From contig NZ_FPBM01000014.1 of assembly GCF_900116715.1 (NCBI RefSeq), positions 1-60,851 of the forward strand: a stretch of DNA of 60,851 nucleotides, given 5' to 3'. The notes under the pieces are model-generated. The model searched no databases, was not told where the DNA came from, and saw nothing but the letters and a program-made list of their open reading frames with translations. How positions within the stretch are numbered: position 1 is the stretch's first letter; every line of letters begins with the position of its first letter. Position numbers and translations under genes: made by a program. This stretch comes from Polaromonas sp. YR568. Lineage in GTDB: Bacteria > Pseudomonadota > Gammaproteobacteria > Burkholderiales > Burkholderiaceae_C. This document shows, piece by piece, positions 15,958 to 23,045 of this stretch.

Positions 15958-16764
15958 ATGGCTTCAACAGCATCATTCTGGCAAGGCCGTCTCGCGCGGA
16001 CAGGGCGCGACGCCCAGCACTGGCTGATCGAATGGTGGCGCCTGGTGAACCTGGGCGCGATCATCCTGGTGCTGACGCTTTCGCCTTCCAGCTACAGCCC
16101 GCAAAGCCGGGCTGTGCTGTCCCGCCATATCTACATCAACACCGCGCCCATCCTGCTGGGCTTTACCTTGCTGTGCGCGCTGGTCACTGTGGTGCTGACG
16201 CGCATCGTGCTGGTCACGGCGCTTAGTTATGGCCTCTCGCAGTACGCGCTGCAGGTGGTGATCCGTGTGCTGGTGCTGGAGCTGATTCCGCTGACGGCGG
16301 CGCTTTTTGTGGCGCTGCGCTGCACCATCCCCGACGGCGCCGAGCTCACGGCCATGCAGGCCAGCGGCGAGCTTGACGAGATGCGTGAGCGCGGCATTGA
16401 GCCGGTGCGGCGCGAGGTGCTGCCGCGCGTGGTGGCCGGCATGTTTTCGGGCATCACGCTGGCAGCGCTCAGCTGCGTGGTGGCGCTGGTGGTGGCCTAC
16501 CTTGCGACCTACGGTTTTGCTTTGTCGGGCGTGGCGGCCTACACCCGGCTTTTCGGCCAGGTCTTCAGTCCTTCCGTCACGCTGATCTTTGTGCTGAAAA
16601 CCCTGTTTTTCTGCCTGGCCGTGTCGCTGATTCCCATGGCCTCGGCCCTTTACGGCATGGGCGAGGCCAGCGTGCGCACCAGCGCCGAGATGCGCGGGCT
16701 GGTGCGCATGTTCGCCGTGATTTTGCTGATTGAAGTGGCTTCACTGGTCGGCAATTACTATTGA
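15958..16764 (+). CDS. MlaE-family ABC transporter permease
   Basis: 268 residues from ATG 15958 (MASTASFWQGRLART). The MlaE/YrbE fold is clear: ~5 membrane segments, the block LELIPLTAALFVALRCTIPDGAELTAMQASGELDEM and the C-terminal helices. This family moves phospholipids or other lipids between the membranes with an MCE substrate-binding protein and an ATPase. The next gene encodes the MCE protein; no ATPase gene is adjacent. It diverges from the secretion operon. Confidence 0.88.
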   Translation: MASTASFWQGRLARTGRDAQHWLIEWWRLVNLGAIILVLTLSPSSYSPQSRAVLSRHIYINTAPILLGFTLLCALVTVVLTRIVLVTALSYGLSQYALQVVIRVLVLELIPLTAALFVALRCTIPDGAELTAMQASGELDEMRERGIEPVRREVLPRVVAGMFSGITLAALSCVVALVVAYLATYGFALSGVAAYTRLFGQVFSPSVTLIFVLKTLFFCLAVSLIPMASALYGMGEASVRTSAEMRGLVRMFAVILLIEVASLVGNYY

Positions 16765-16798
16765 CCCCCTCAAAAAAACAATACCAAAAACAATACCC

Positions 16799-17833
16799 AT
16801 GAGCTCACCCCACGATCCCTCACGGCCGGAATCGCCGGAGCACCACCGGCCGGACCCGCTACAGCCGGCGCGCGAGACCGAGTCCTCGCCGGCGGAAATC
16901 GCCAGCCTGGAGTTCAAGGCCCGGCTGCTGCTGCTCTTCATGCTGGTGCTGGTGTGCGGCTCGGCGCTGTATGTGATGTATGCGCGCGGCGCGTTTGAGT
17001 CCACCCAGCGCCTGGTGCTGATTGCCGACGATTCCGAAGGCGTGGTGGTCGGCATGGACCTGACCTTTTCGGGCTTCCCCATCGGCCGCGTCAAGCGCAT
17101 CGAGCTGGCCGACGACGGCAAGGCGCGCATTCTGGTTGACGTGGCCGCCAAAGACTCGCACTGGCTGCGCACCACCAGCGTGTTCACCCTGGTGCGGGGC
17201 CTCGTGGGCGGTACCAACATCCGCGCCTATACCGGGCTGCTGAACGATCCGCCGTTGCCCGATGGCGCTGAGCGCACCGTGCTGCTGGGCGACGCCGGCG
17301 CCGAAGTGCCCAAGGTGATTGCCGCCGCCAAGGACCTGATTGAAAACCTCAACACCCTGACCGGCAGCGGCGGCGCGGTGGGCGCCAGCCTGGCCAATCT
17401 GCAAACCCTGACCGAGCGCCTGAACGGCCCGGGCGGCGCGCTCACGGTGCTGCTGGGCAGCGAAGCCGAGGCCAAAAAATTTGCCGCCACGCTGGAGCGC
17501 ACCAACTCGCTGTTGGCCAAGCTCGATACGCTGGCCGCCAAGACCGATACGCAGGTATTTGGCGACAAAGGCCTGATGCCCGAGACGCGTGCCACTGTCG
17601 TGCAACTCAATGCCATGCTGGGCGAGGCCCGCACCAGCCTGAAGAAAGTCGATGCACTGCTGCAAGACGCCCAGGCCGTGACCCGCAACGCCAAGGACGC
17701 CACCGACGACCTGGGCGCGCTGCGCGCCGACGTGGAAGCCAGCCTGCGGAAGGTAGAGGGCCTGATCAACGAGATCAGCCGCAAATGGCCTTTTGCCAAA
17801 GATGCCCGTGATGCGGAGATGAAGCTGCCATGA
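16799..17833 (+). CDS. MlaD/MCE-domain lipid-binding protein
   Basis: 344 residues from ATG 16799 (MSSPHDPSRPESPEH). An acidic/proline-rich cytoplasmic tail is followed by one membrane helix (LLLLFMLVLVCGSALYVMY, ~43-61), then the MCE domain (~70-160: EGVVVGMDLTFSGFPIGRVKRIELADDGKARILVDV...VRGLVGGTNI) and a long helical C-terminus likely to form a coiled coil or tube wall. Anchored in the inner membrane, facing the periplasm, it would hand lipid to or from the permease encoded 34 bp upstream. It is longer than E. coli MlaD (183 residues), as usual for MCE proteins of this subgroup. Confidence 0.87.
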   Translation: MSSPHDPSRPESPEHHRPDPLQPARETESSPAEIASLEFKARLLLLFMLVLVCGSALYVMYARGAFESTQRLVLIADDSEGVVVGMDLTFSGFPIGRVKRIELADDGKARILVDVAAKDSHWLRTTSVFTLVRGLVGGTNIRAYTGLLNDPPLPDGAERTVLLGDAGAEVPKVIAAAKDLIENLNTLTGSGGAVGASLANLQTLTERLNGPGGALTVLLGSEAEAKKFAATLERTNSLLAKLDTLAAKTDTQVFGDKGLMPETRATVVQLNAMLGEARTSLKKVDALLQDAQAVTRNAKDATDDLGALRADVEASLRKVEGLINEISRKWPFAKDARDAEMKLP

Positions 17834-18519
17834 AGACATCCCTCATCAAGCTCACTTTGCCGTTCGCGTTAGCCGCTGTGCTGACCGCCTGCGCCAGCGG
17901 CCCCCGGCCGCCCGATTGGCAGCTCGAGGCCAAGGGTTCGATGGACCGCTCCGTCGCCGCCTACATGGAGGGCAACAGCCGCGTCGAGATGGCCGAGCTG
18001 GAGCGCGCACGCACGCAGCTCACCCGCTCGGGCCGCGCCGACCTGCTGGCCACGGCCGAGCTGCTGCACTGCGCCACCCGCGTGGCCAGCCTGGTGATGG
18101 ACGAGCCTTGTGCCGGTTTTGACAAACTGCGCCCGGATGCGACTGATGCCCAGCGGGCCTATGCCGATTACCTCAAGGGCCAGGTGTCTCCTTCAGGCAT
18201 CGCGCTGCTGCCCGAATCCCAACGCGCTGCCGCCGCAGGCAATGCCGGCGCCCTACAAGGCATCACCGACCCGCTGTCGAAACTGGTGGCTGCCGGCGTG
18301 ATGCTGCAAACCGGCAAGGCCAGTCCGGATGTGATCACGCAGGCGATTGATACTGCATCAGAACAAGGCTGGCGGCGCCCGCTGCTGGCCTGGTTGGGCG
18401 TGCAACTGCGCCGTGCAGAGCAGGGCGGCGACACGCAGGCCGCCGACAAGCTGCGTCGCCGCATCGAATTGACGCAGGGCACATCGGCAGCGGCCCGGCC
18501 CCCGGTTACCAAGCCCTGA
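17830..18519 (+). CDS. Lipoprotein associated with the MCE transporter
   Basis: 229 residues with a lipoprotein signal (LPFALAAVLTACASG, Cys near residue 21). The rest is helical and alanine-rich with no family I can name. Translational coupling to the MCE gene (ATGA overlap) makes it a likely accessory of that transporter, perhaps an outer-membrane partner in the way MlaA or PqiC serve other MCE systems; that role is inferred. Confidence 0.65.
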   Translation: MKTSLIKLTLPFALAAVLTACASGPRPPDWQLEAKGSMDRSVAAYMEGNSRVEMAELERARTQLTRSGRADLLATAELLHCATRVASLVMDEPCAGFDKLRPDATDAQRAYADYLKGQVSPSGIALLPESQRAAAAGNAGALQGITDPLSKLVAAGVMLQTGKASPDVITQAIDTASEQGWRRPLLAWLGVQLRRAEQGGDTQAADKLRRRIELTQGTSAAARPPVTKP

Positions 18520-18530
18520 AGGACCGCACT

Positions 18531-18836
18531 GTGAGCTACCGCTTGAGGCTGTATGCCTATGAAGACGCTTCCGAGGGCGAACTGCAGGCGGCTGAGCAGC
18601 GCTTCAGGACCGCGCTGGAAGAAGCGCTGGGCCATGAAAGCCTGGTGCTGCCGGTCTACAAGGCTTATATGAGGCTGGTGGGCATCTACGGCGAATCACC
18701 GGCCGAAGACGTGTTGTCGCCCGAGGAACTGGAAATTTTCAGCCAGTGGCAGGCAGCTGAGCTGGCCGCCACCACGGCCGCCTTGGGCCCGCACCGCTAC
18801 ATGGGCGATGCGCAGTACGAGATCCGCCCGGCCTAG
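18531..18836 (+). CDS. Conserved small hypothetical protein
   Basis: 101 residues from GTG 18531 (SYRLRLYAYEDASEGELQAAEQRF), 11 bp after the lipoprotein gene, so probably the last gene of that operon. Soluble, acidic, with a mainly helical pattern. No domain recognised and no catalytic motif evident. Confidence 0.6.
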   Translation: MSYRLRLYAYEDASEGELQAAEQRFRTALEEALGHESLVLPVYKAYMRLVGIYGESPAEDVLSPEELEIFSQWQAAELAATTAALGPHRYMGDAQYEIRPA

Positions 18837-18848
18837 GCGCAAGCTCGC

Positions 18849-19358
18849 TCAGGCCTTCAGATGGCCGGCCAGCTGGTCCAGCGTGCCGCCGTAGCCTTGC
18901 TCCAGCGAGGGCTTGAGCTCTTCAAAATACTGGCGTTCTGCCGCGGACTCGCCGAACGGCAGCGCGCGCAATGCCACTGTCGTCACGCCGTCTTTCTCGG
19001 TAAACGTCGCCGTGTTTTCAATCTCCAGCGGGCAGACTTCGCTAAAAGGCGCACGCGCGATGCCGCACTGGGCGTTGGCAAATGAATTGAGCCAGACGAG
19101 GCGCTCCCCGGCAACGATTTCGCGGTAGTTGAAGCGCCCCCACCACGTGGGCGCGCCCGCGAACTTCATCGCGTAGTGAAAGAAGCCGCCGGGCCTGAAC
19201 TCGAAGCGAAGGGCCTCGACCGTGCAGCCTTTAGGCCCCCACCATTGTTGAAGCGATGCGGCGTCGCTCCAGGCTTGCCAGACGCGCTCGCGGGGCGCCT
19301 TGAAGACGCGGGTGATGAAGAAGGCGGCGTTTGCGCTTGGGTCATTGTTTGCGGACAT
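18849..19358 (-). CDS. SRPBCC/AHSA1-domain protein
   Basis: 169 residues with the AHSA1/START-like signature: FFITRVFKAPRERVWQAWSDAASLQQWWGPKGCTVE at the N-terminus and SLEQGYGGTLDQLAGHL at the C-terminus. The helix-grip fold binds small hydrophobic ligands. These genes very often sit directly after an ArsR regulator, as here, where the starts overlap by 17 bp; the ligand is unknown. Confidence 0.85.
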   Translation of the reverse strand: MSANNDPSANAAFFITRVFKAPRERVWQAWSDAASLQQWWGPKGCTVEALRFEFRPGGFFHYAMKFAGAPTWWGRFNYREIVAGERLVWLNSFANAQCGIARAPFSEVCPLEIENTATFTEKDGVTTVALRALPFGESAAERQYFEELKPSLEQGYGGTLDQLAGHLKA

Positions 19359-19743
19359 GTTTCTTTCCTTTCACGGAGGTTGGGATGGAAGGCGCGAGTG
19401 CGGTAGGCAAAGGGGGCGGGGTGGTGGACTGCAAAAACGTATCGAGCTTGCCGAAACTTTCTTCCCAGATGTCGCGATACAGCTCCACCCAGTTGGCAAC
19501 CTGTTTAAGCGGCGCCGCTTCCAGCCGGCACGGCCGGGTCTGCGCTGCGCGGCCTCGGGAGATCAAGCCCGCCCGCTCCAGCACTTTGAGGTGCTTGGAG
19601 ATGGACGGCTGCGTCATGTTGAAGGGCGCGGCCAGCTCGTTGACTGTGGCCTCGCCGGACGCCAGGCGTGCCACGATGGCGCGGCGTGTCGGGTCGGCCA
19701 GGGCGGCGAAGGCCTGATTGAGGGTGTCTGTAGAGGTATTCAT
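19342..19743 (-). CDS. ArsR-family transcriptional regulator
   Basis: 133 residues. A winged helix-turn-helix fills the N-terminal two thirds: FAALADPTRRAIVARLASGEATVNELA, then MTQPSISKHLKVLERAGLISRGR as the recognition helix and wing. No cysteine-based metal site is visible, so it is not a classical metal sensor. It is cotranscribed with the AHSA1-domain gene and probably represses its own operon through the inverted repeat at 19758-19777. Confidence 0.88.
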   Translation of the reverse strand: MNTSTDTLNQAFAALADPTRRAIVARLASGEATVNELAAPFNMTQPSISKHLKVLERAGLISRGRAAQTRPCRLEAAPLKQVANWVELYRDIWEESFGKLDTFLQSTTPPPLPTALAPSIPTSVKGKKHVRKQ

Positions 19744-19757
19744 TTGCCTATTTGGTT

Positions 19758-19777
19758 ATATAGCCATGTGGCTATAT
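19758..19777. promoter_or_regulatory. ArsR-type operator, perfect inverted repeat
   Basis: ATATAGCCA-TG-TGGCTATAT: two perfect 9-bp arms around a 2-bp centre, 15-34 bp upstream of the ArsR start. The AT-rich arms would overlap the promoter -10 region, fitting autorepression. Confidence 0.75.
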
Positions 19778-19828
19778 TAAGGCCCCGTCCAACCGCTGTC
19801 AACTGCCGTCAAACGGAGGGAAGGGGGC

Positions 19829-19858
19829 TTAAGGCGAATTAAGGCGAATTAAGGCGAA
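19829..19858. repeat. Three tandem 10-bp repeats TTAAGGCGAA
   Basis: Exact copies at 19829, 19839 and 19849. Because 10 is not a multiple of 3, the TAA read on the minus strand falls in each of the three frames in turn, giving a three-frame stop at the end of the 79-residue gene. Confidence 0.8.
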
Positions 19859-20088
19859 CGGCTCAGCCGGGGCGAGGCCAGCGCCTGGAGCTGGTCGGCA
19901 ATGGCAATGTCGACCGGCTTGAGCTGCTTGAGCAGTTGCGCTTTTTCCAGCATGGCGCGCAGTTGCTGCAAATCCTTGCTGCTGGTGGTGGCCTTGATCT
20001 GGGCCAGCGCTGCGGGGGTGTTGCCGGTTTTCAGCACCGCCAGCATTTTGGTCACCCATTCACTGGTGGCAGGTCGTTTCTGGTTCAT
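19849..20088 (-). CDS. Small hypothetical protein
   Basis: 79 residues from ATG 20088 (MNQKRPATSEWVTKMLAVLKTG). Helical and soluble, without a recognised domain. The stop lies in the last of three 10-bp direct repeats (19829-19858). Codon use and third-position GC look genuine; no neighbour shares its strand closely, so it is probably monocistronic. Confidence 0.55.
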   Translation of the reverse strand: MNQKRPATSEWVTKMLAVLKTGNTPAALAQIKATTSSKDLQQLRAMLEKAQLLKQLKPVDIAIADQLQALASPRLSRSP

Positions 20089-20115
20089 ACGGCATTGTAG
20101 GGTCGTTGGTGGGAT

Positions 20116-20171
20116 GCTATTAAAAAAGGAGCTGCTTACGCCCGTATCCATTGGTCTAAAGGCTAATTTGA
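20116..20171 (-). repeat. Dispersed ~58-bp repeat, intergenic copy
   Basis: On the minus strand the copy reads TCAAATTAGCCTTTAG, twelve variable bases, GGGCGTAAGCAGCTCCT and TAATAGC. The fixed blocks are shared without gaps with copies inside imuB and hrpA. It lies between the 79-residue gene and the NTF2-like gene. Confidence 0.75.
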
Positions 20172-20292
20172 TGCTCAAACAAGAACGGGTAACCGGGTTT
20201 GACAGGGGCTTGACCTTGAGTGCACTCGAGGATTTTTAATCGCGTCAAGCCCTTGCAATGACGCCGGGCCTCACCCATCAAGGAGATTCATC

Positions 20293-20739
20293 ATGAGCAC
20301 AACTTCCATCCATGCCGACACCACCCACGCCAATCGCCAGCGTCTGCAGAACATCATGGCCGAACTGGACAAAGGCAACGGCAAGCCTTTTGTCGAGGCC
20401 ATGGCCGACGACTTTTGCTGGACCATCCCGGGCGGCACGCCCTGGTCGCGCACCTACCGCGGCAAGCAGGCCGTCATCAGCGAGTTGCTGCAGCCGCTTT
20501 ACGCCCAGTTCGCCACACCCTATATCAGCACCACGCGCAGCATCATGGCTGACGGCGACAAGGTGGCTGTCGAGTTCGACGGAAAAGTCACCACCAAAAC
20601 CGGCAAGGCTTACAACAACCGCTACTGCTATATCTTTCGCATGGAGGGCGGGCAGATGAAGGAGCTGATGGAGTATCTGGACACCGCGTTGGTGATGGCG
20701 GCGCTGGAGGCTCCTTCTTCTCCTGCGCTTGCGGCCTGA
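20293..20739 (+). CDS. NTF2/SnoaL-like protein
   Basis: 148 residues with the pattern of a SnoaL-like cone-shaped domain: an N-terminal helix pair (RQRLQNIMAELDKGNGKPFVEAMADDFCWTIPG), PWSRTYRGKQAV, and C-terminal strands (KVAVEFDGKVTTKTGKAYNNRYCYIFRMEGGQMKELMEYLDT). Members are ligand-binding proteins or small enzymes such as isomerases; no catalytic pair can be assigned. AAGGAG lies 8 bp before the ATG. The MerR gene 23 bp downstream may control it. Confidence 0.8.
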   Translation: MSTTSIHADTTHANRQRLQNIMAELDKGNGKPFVEAMADDFCWTIPGGTPWSRTYRGKQAVISELLQPLYAQFATPYISTTRSIMADGDKVAVEFDGKVTTKTGKAYNNRYCYIFRMEGGQMKELMEYLDTALVMAALEAPSSPALAA

Positions 20740-20762
20740 GCAGCAACTTCATACAGTGACGC

Positions 20763-21212
20763 ATGGCTGAAAGCTTTTTAATCGGGCAACTCGCCGCACG
20801 CACCGGGCGCAGCGTGCATACCATCCGCTGGTATGAGGCTCAGGGCCTGATCCCCGGTGTAGCGCGCGACAGCGGCCGTCGCCGTGTCTATGGCGAGCTG
20901 CATATCAGCTGGCTGGATTTGATGGACCGCCTGCGGCGCACCGGCATGTCGATTGCGGAGATGCGCGAATACACCGAGCTCGTCAAGCAAGGCAGCGGCA
21001 CGCTGGGCAAGCGCCAGGCGCTGCTGTCGGCGCACCGTGAGCAGGTCAAGGCCATGATTGGCGAGTGGCAGCAGGCGCTGACGCTGCTCAACACCAAGAT
21101 TGATTTTTACGACGAGTGGGTGGCTTCGGGAAAGCGCCCGGCGGTCAAGGGAGTGAAGGCCGTATCGCGCACTGGCAGCGCACCTAAGCCGCGCCGGCCC
21201 GCAAAGGTTTAG
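20763..21212 (+). CDS. MerR-family transcriptional regulator
   Basis: 149 residues. The N-terminal winged HTH is clear (IGQLAARTGRSVHTIRWYEAQGLIPGVARDSGRRRVYGE), followed by a dimerisation coiled coil (~70-125) and a short lysine/proline-rich tail. No conserved cysteines for metal binding, so it probably answers to an organic or redox signal. It converges with the TetR gene, overlapping its end by 4 bp. Confidence 0.87.
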   Translation: MAESFLIGQLAARTGRSVHTIRWYEAQGLIPGVARDSGRRRVYGELHISWLDLMDRLRRTGMSIAEMREYTELVKQGSGTLGKRQALLSAHREQVKAMIGEWQQALTLLNTKIDFYDEWVASGKRPAVKGVKAVSRTGSAPKPRRPAKV

Positions 21213-21769
21213 GTTGGCACGTCCAGTGTATCCAGCAGCAGCCGCAGCCCGGCCAATGCGGCTTCGCTGCCTTCCATCTGCGCCTTGACGATGGCGCCAT
21301 CAACCGCCAGCGCAGCCGCGGCTGCAAGCGCCTGCTGGCGTGCGCCGGCGGGCAGCAAACCGGCGATCACCTGCTGCATGTCTTGCTTGTGGTTTTGCAC
21401 GATGGCGGCCACGCCGGGCAGGGCGTTGCCCACTTCGGCGATGGCGTTGATGAATGCACAGCCGCGAAACAGCGGGTCGGCAAACCATTCGCCAAGCGCC
21501 GGCACCAAAGGCGCCAGGCCACCGCCCGACACCGCACCATGCCGCCCCAGCGCATCGACAAACCAGGCCATCCAGCGTTCATGGCGGTAGTCGAGAAAGG
21601 TGCGGATCAGCTCGTCCTTGCTGGCAAAGCAGCGGTAGAAGGTGAGCTTGGCCACGCCCGACTCGGCAATGATGCGGTCTATACCGGTGGCGCGCAGGCC
21701 ATCGCGGTAGAAAAGATCGTGCGCGGTGAGCAGGATGCGCTCGCGCGGGGAGGGGGCAGGGATGTCCAT
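21209..21769 (-). CDS. TetR-family transcriptional regulator
   Basis: 186 residues. The N-terminal HTH (ERILLTAHDLFYRDGLRATGIDRIIAESGVAKLTFYRCFASKDELI) is a typical TetR head; the C-terminal ligand domain is of the TetR_C type seen beside small oxidoreductase or NTF2-like genes. It diverges from the DUF1348 gene across 140 bp that contain two near-identical operators, which suggests it represses both itself and that gene. Confidence 0.9.
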   Translation of the reverse strand: MDIPAPSPRERILLTAHDLFYRDGLRATGIDRIIAESGVAKLTFYRCFASKDELIRTFLDYRHERWMAWFVDALGRHGAVSGGGLAPLVPALGEWFADPLFRGCAFINAIAEVGNALPGVAAIVQNHKQDMQQVIAGLLPAGARQQALAAAAALAVDGAIVKAQMEGSEAALAGLRLLLDTLDVPT

Positions 21770-21798
21770 GGGGCGATTGTAAGGTGATCGGGTAGATT

Positions 21799-21816
21799 GT
21801 AGACAGGTCTGTCTAC
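21799..21816. promoter_or_regulatory. TetR operator 1
   Basis: GTAGACAG-GT-CTGTCTAC, perfect 8-bp arms, 30 bp upstream of the TetR start. The same arms recur at 21837. Confidence 0.85.
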
Positions 21817-21836
21817 TTATGCCAGAATTTGAACAG

Positions 21837-21854
21837 GTAGACAGAACTGTCTAC
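21837..21854. promoter_or_regulatory. TetR operator 2
   Basis: GTAGACAG-AA-CTGTCTAC, identical arms to operator 1, 38 bp (nearly four helical turns) away, 55 bp before the DUF1348 start. Two same-face sites between divergent genes fit cooperative control of both promoters. Confidence 0.85.
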
Positions 21855-21909
21855 TCTTCGTCACCAACTTCAACCTTCTTCAACATTCACATCGCTCAAA
21901 GGACATTCC

Positions 21910-22377
21910 ATGGAAACCCGGCCACCCCTTCCACCTTTCACCCTTGAAACCGCCGCACAAAAAGTCCGTGCCGCCGAAGACGGCTGGAACACGCGTGAGC
22001 CGCAGCGCGTGTCCATGGCCTACACCGCGCAAAGCCGCTGGCGTAACCGCGCCGAGTTCGTCACCGGCCGCGAAGAGATCGCCGGCTTGCTGACGCGCAA
22101 ATGGACGCGAGAGCTTGATTACCGCCTCATCAAGGAGTTGTGGGCCTTTGGCGGCAACCGCATCGCTGTGCGTTTTGCTTATGAATGGCATGACGACGCG
22201 GGTAACTGGTTTCGCTCTTACGGCAATGAAAACTGGGAATTTGACGAGAACGGCCTGATGGCCGTGCGCCACGCCAGCATCAATGACCTGCCGATCAAGG
22301 CGGCCGACCGTAAATTCCACTGGCCGCTGGGGCGCCGGCCTGACGACCACCCAAGCTTGAGCGACCTGGGGTTGTAA
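21910..22377 (+). CDS. DUF1348 (NTF2-like) protein
   Basis: 155 residues with family hallmarks: AAEDGWNTREPQRVSMAYTAQSRWRNRAEFVTGREEIAGLLTRKW, RFAYEWHDDAGNWFRSYGNENWEFDENGLM and the C-terminal HWPLGRRPDDHPSLSDLGL. The family is conserved and NTF2-like in fold, often induced with oxidative or electrophile defences under a TetR repressor; its chemistry is not established. Probably controlled by the divergent TetR. Confidence 0.88.
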   Translation: METRPPLPPFTLETAAQKVRAAEDGWNTREPQRVSMAYTAQSRWRNRAEFVTGREEIAGLLTRKWTRELDYRLIKELWAFGGNRIAVRFAYEWHDDAGNWFRSYGNENWEFDENGLMAVRHASINDLPIKAADRKFHWPLGRRPDDHPSLSDLGL

Positions 22378-22397
22378 GGGCAGCCTGCAACGGGTTT

Positions 22398-22500
22398 GGG
22401 GGAAGGACTGTAAAATCCACGTCCCCCATGCGCGCCGTGTGGTTTGGTATTGTTTGAAGGCGGCGCGTGACCTGAATATGCCCCCGGCCCCTTGCCGGGG
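22398..22500 (+). promoter_or_regulatory. Structured leader: three consecutive hairpins before the Hsp70-like operon
   Basis: Stems GGGGGA/TCCCCC (22398-22403 with 22422-22427), CGCGCCG/CGGCGCG (22431-22437 with 22461-22467) and CCCCGGC/GCCGGGG (22482-22488 with 22494-22500), all perfect. A -10-like tgtaaaat sits inside the first loop, so hairpins two and three would be at the 5' end of the transcript. Could be a thermosensor-like or attenuator leader, or simply GC-rich coincidence. Confidence 0.4.
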
Positions 22501-22523
22501 CGCCCCACCCGAGTGATAGCGTT

Positions 22524-23045
22524 TTGACTGACTCCTGCACCCCGCCGGCCGGCCTGGCCGATGAACCCCTCCACGACACCCAGCCTATCCAAGAGCCGCG
22601 CCTTTGGTGTGGCGACGGCTGGACAGCCAAGGTCATCAAAAATGAAGACGACGATGGCTGGGCCGTCGCGATGATCAAGGACGGCGAGCCTGAGCCCGCG
22701 CTGGTCGGCCCCTGGACCATGGGCCGCGACAAAAAGAACCCCAAGCCGCTAGACGGCCCCGCCTTCAGCACGCTGGTCAAGACTGCATCGGAATTTGTAC
22801 GCCGCCACGAGCAGCAACTGCACGCCACGCTGCACCAGAGCATCACCGTGACGGCCAGTTCGGCGCGCGTCACCGTCTCGCTCGACATCGTTCCAGACGA
22901 AGACAACCCGCACGGCCTGCTCAGCGCCGCCGATGAAGCCGGCGAGCAGCTCGCGCAGGTGCGCGTGGCGCCGTCCTTCAAGCTCAACCGCGCCAGCGCC
23001 GTGGCGTGGGCCGAAAGCGGCTTCGCCAAGCCGGCCGGGCGGTGA
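22524..23045 (+). CDS. Hypothetical protein paired with the Hsp70-like gene
   Basis: 173 residues starting at TTG 22524. Begins DSCTPPAGLADEPLHDTQ; includes RLWCGDGWTAKVIKNEDDDGWAVAMIKDGEPEPALVGPW and a C-terminal FKLNRASAVAWAESGFAKP. Acidic, soluble, no domain I can name. It overlaps the next gene through GTGA, so the two are probably made together; it may be a partner of the chaperone. Confidence 0.7.
   Translation: MTDSCTPPAGLADEPLHDTQPIQEPRLWCGDGWTAKVIKNEDDDGWAVAMIKDGEPEPALVGPWTMGRDKKNPKPLDGPAFSTLVKTASEFVRRHEQQLHATLHQSITVTASSARVTVSLDIVPDEDNPHGLLSAADEAGEQLAQVRVAPSFKLNRASAVAWAESGFAKPAGR

Noticed and set aside
22398..22500. 6S or SRP RNA gene
   Set aside because: The hairpins are separate and do not match the long bubble of 6S RNA or the conserved SRP loop; treated as a leader instead.
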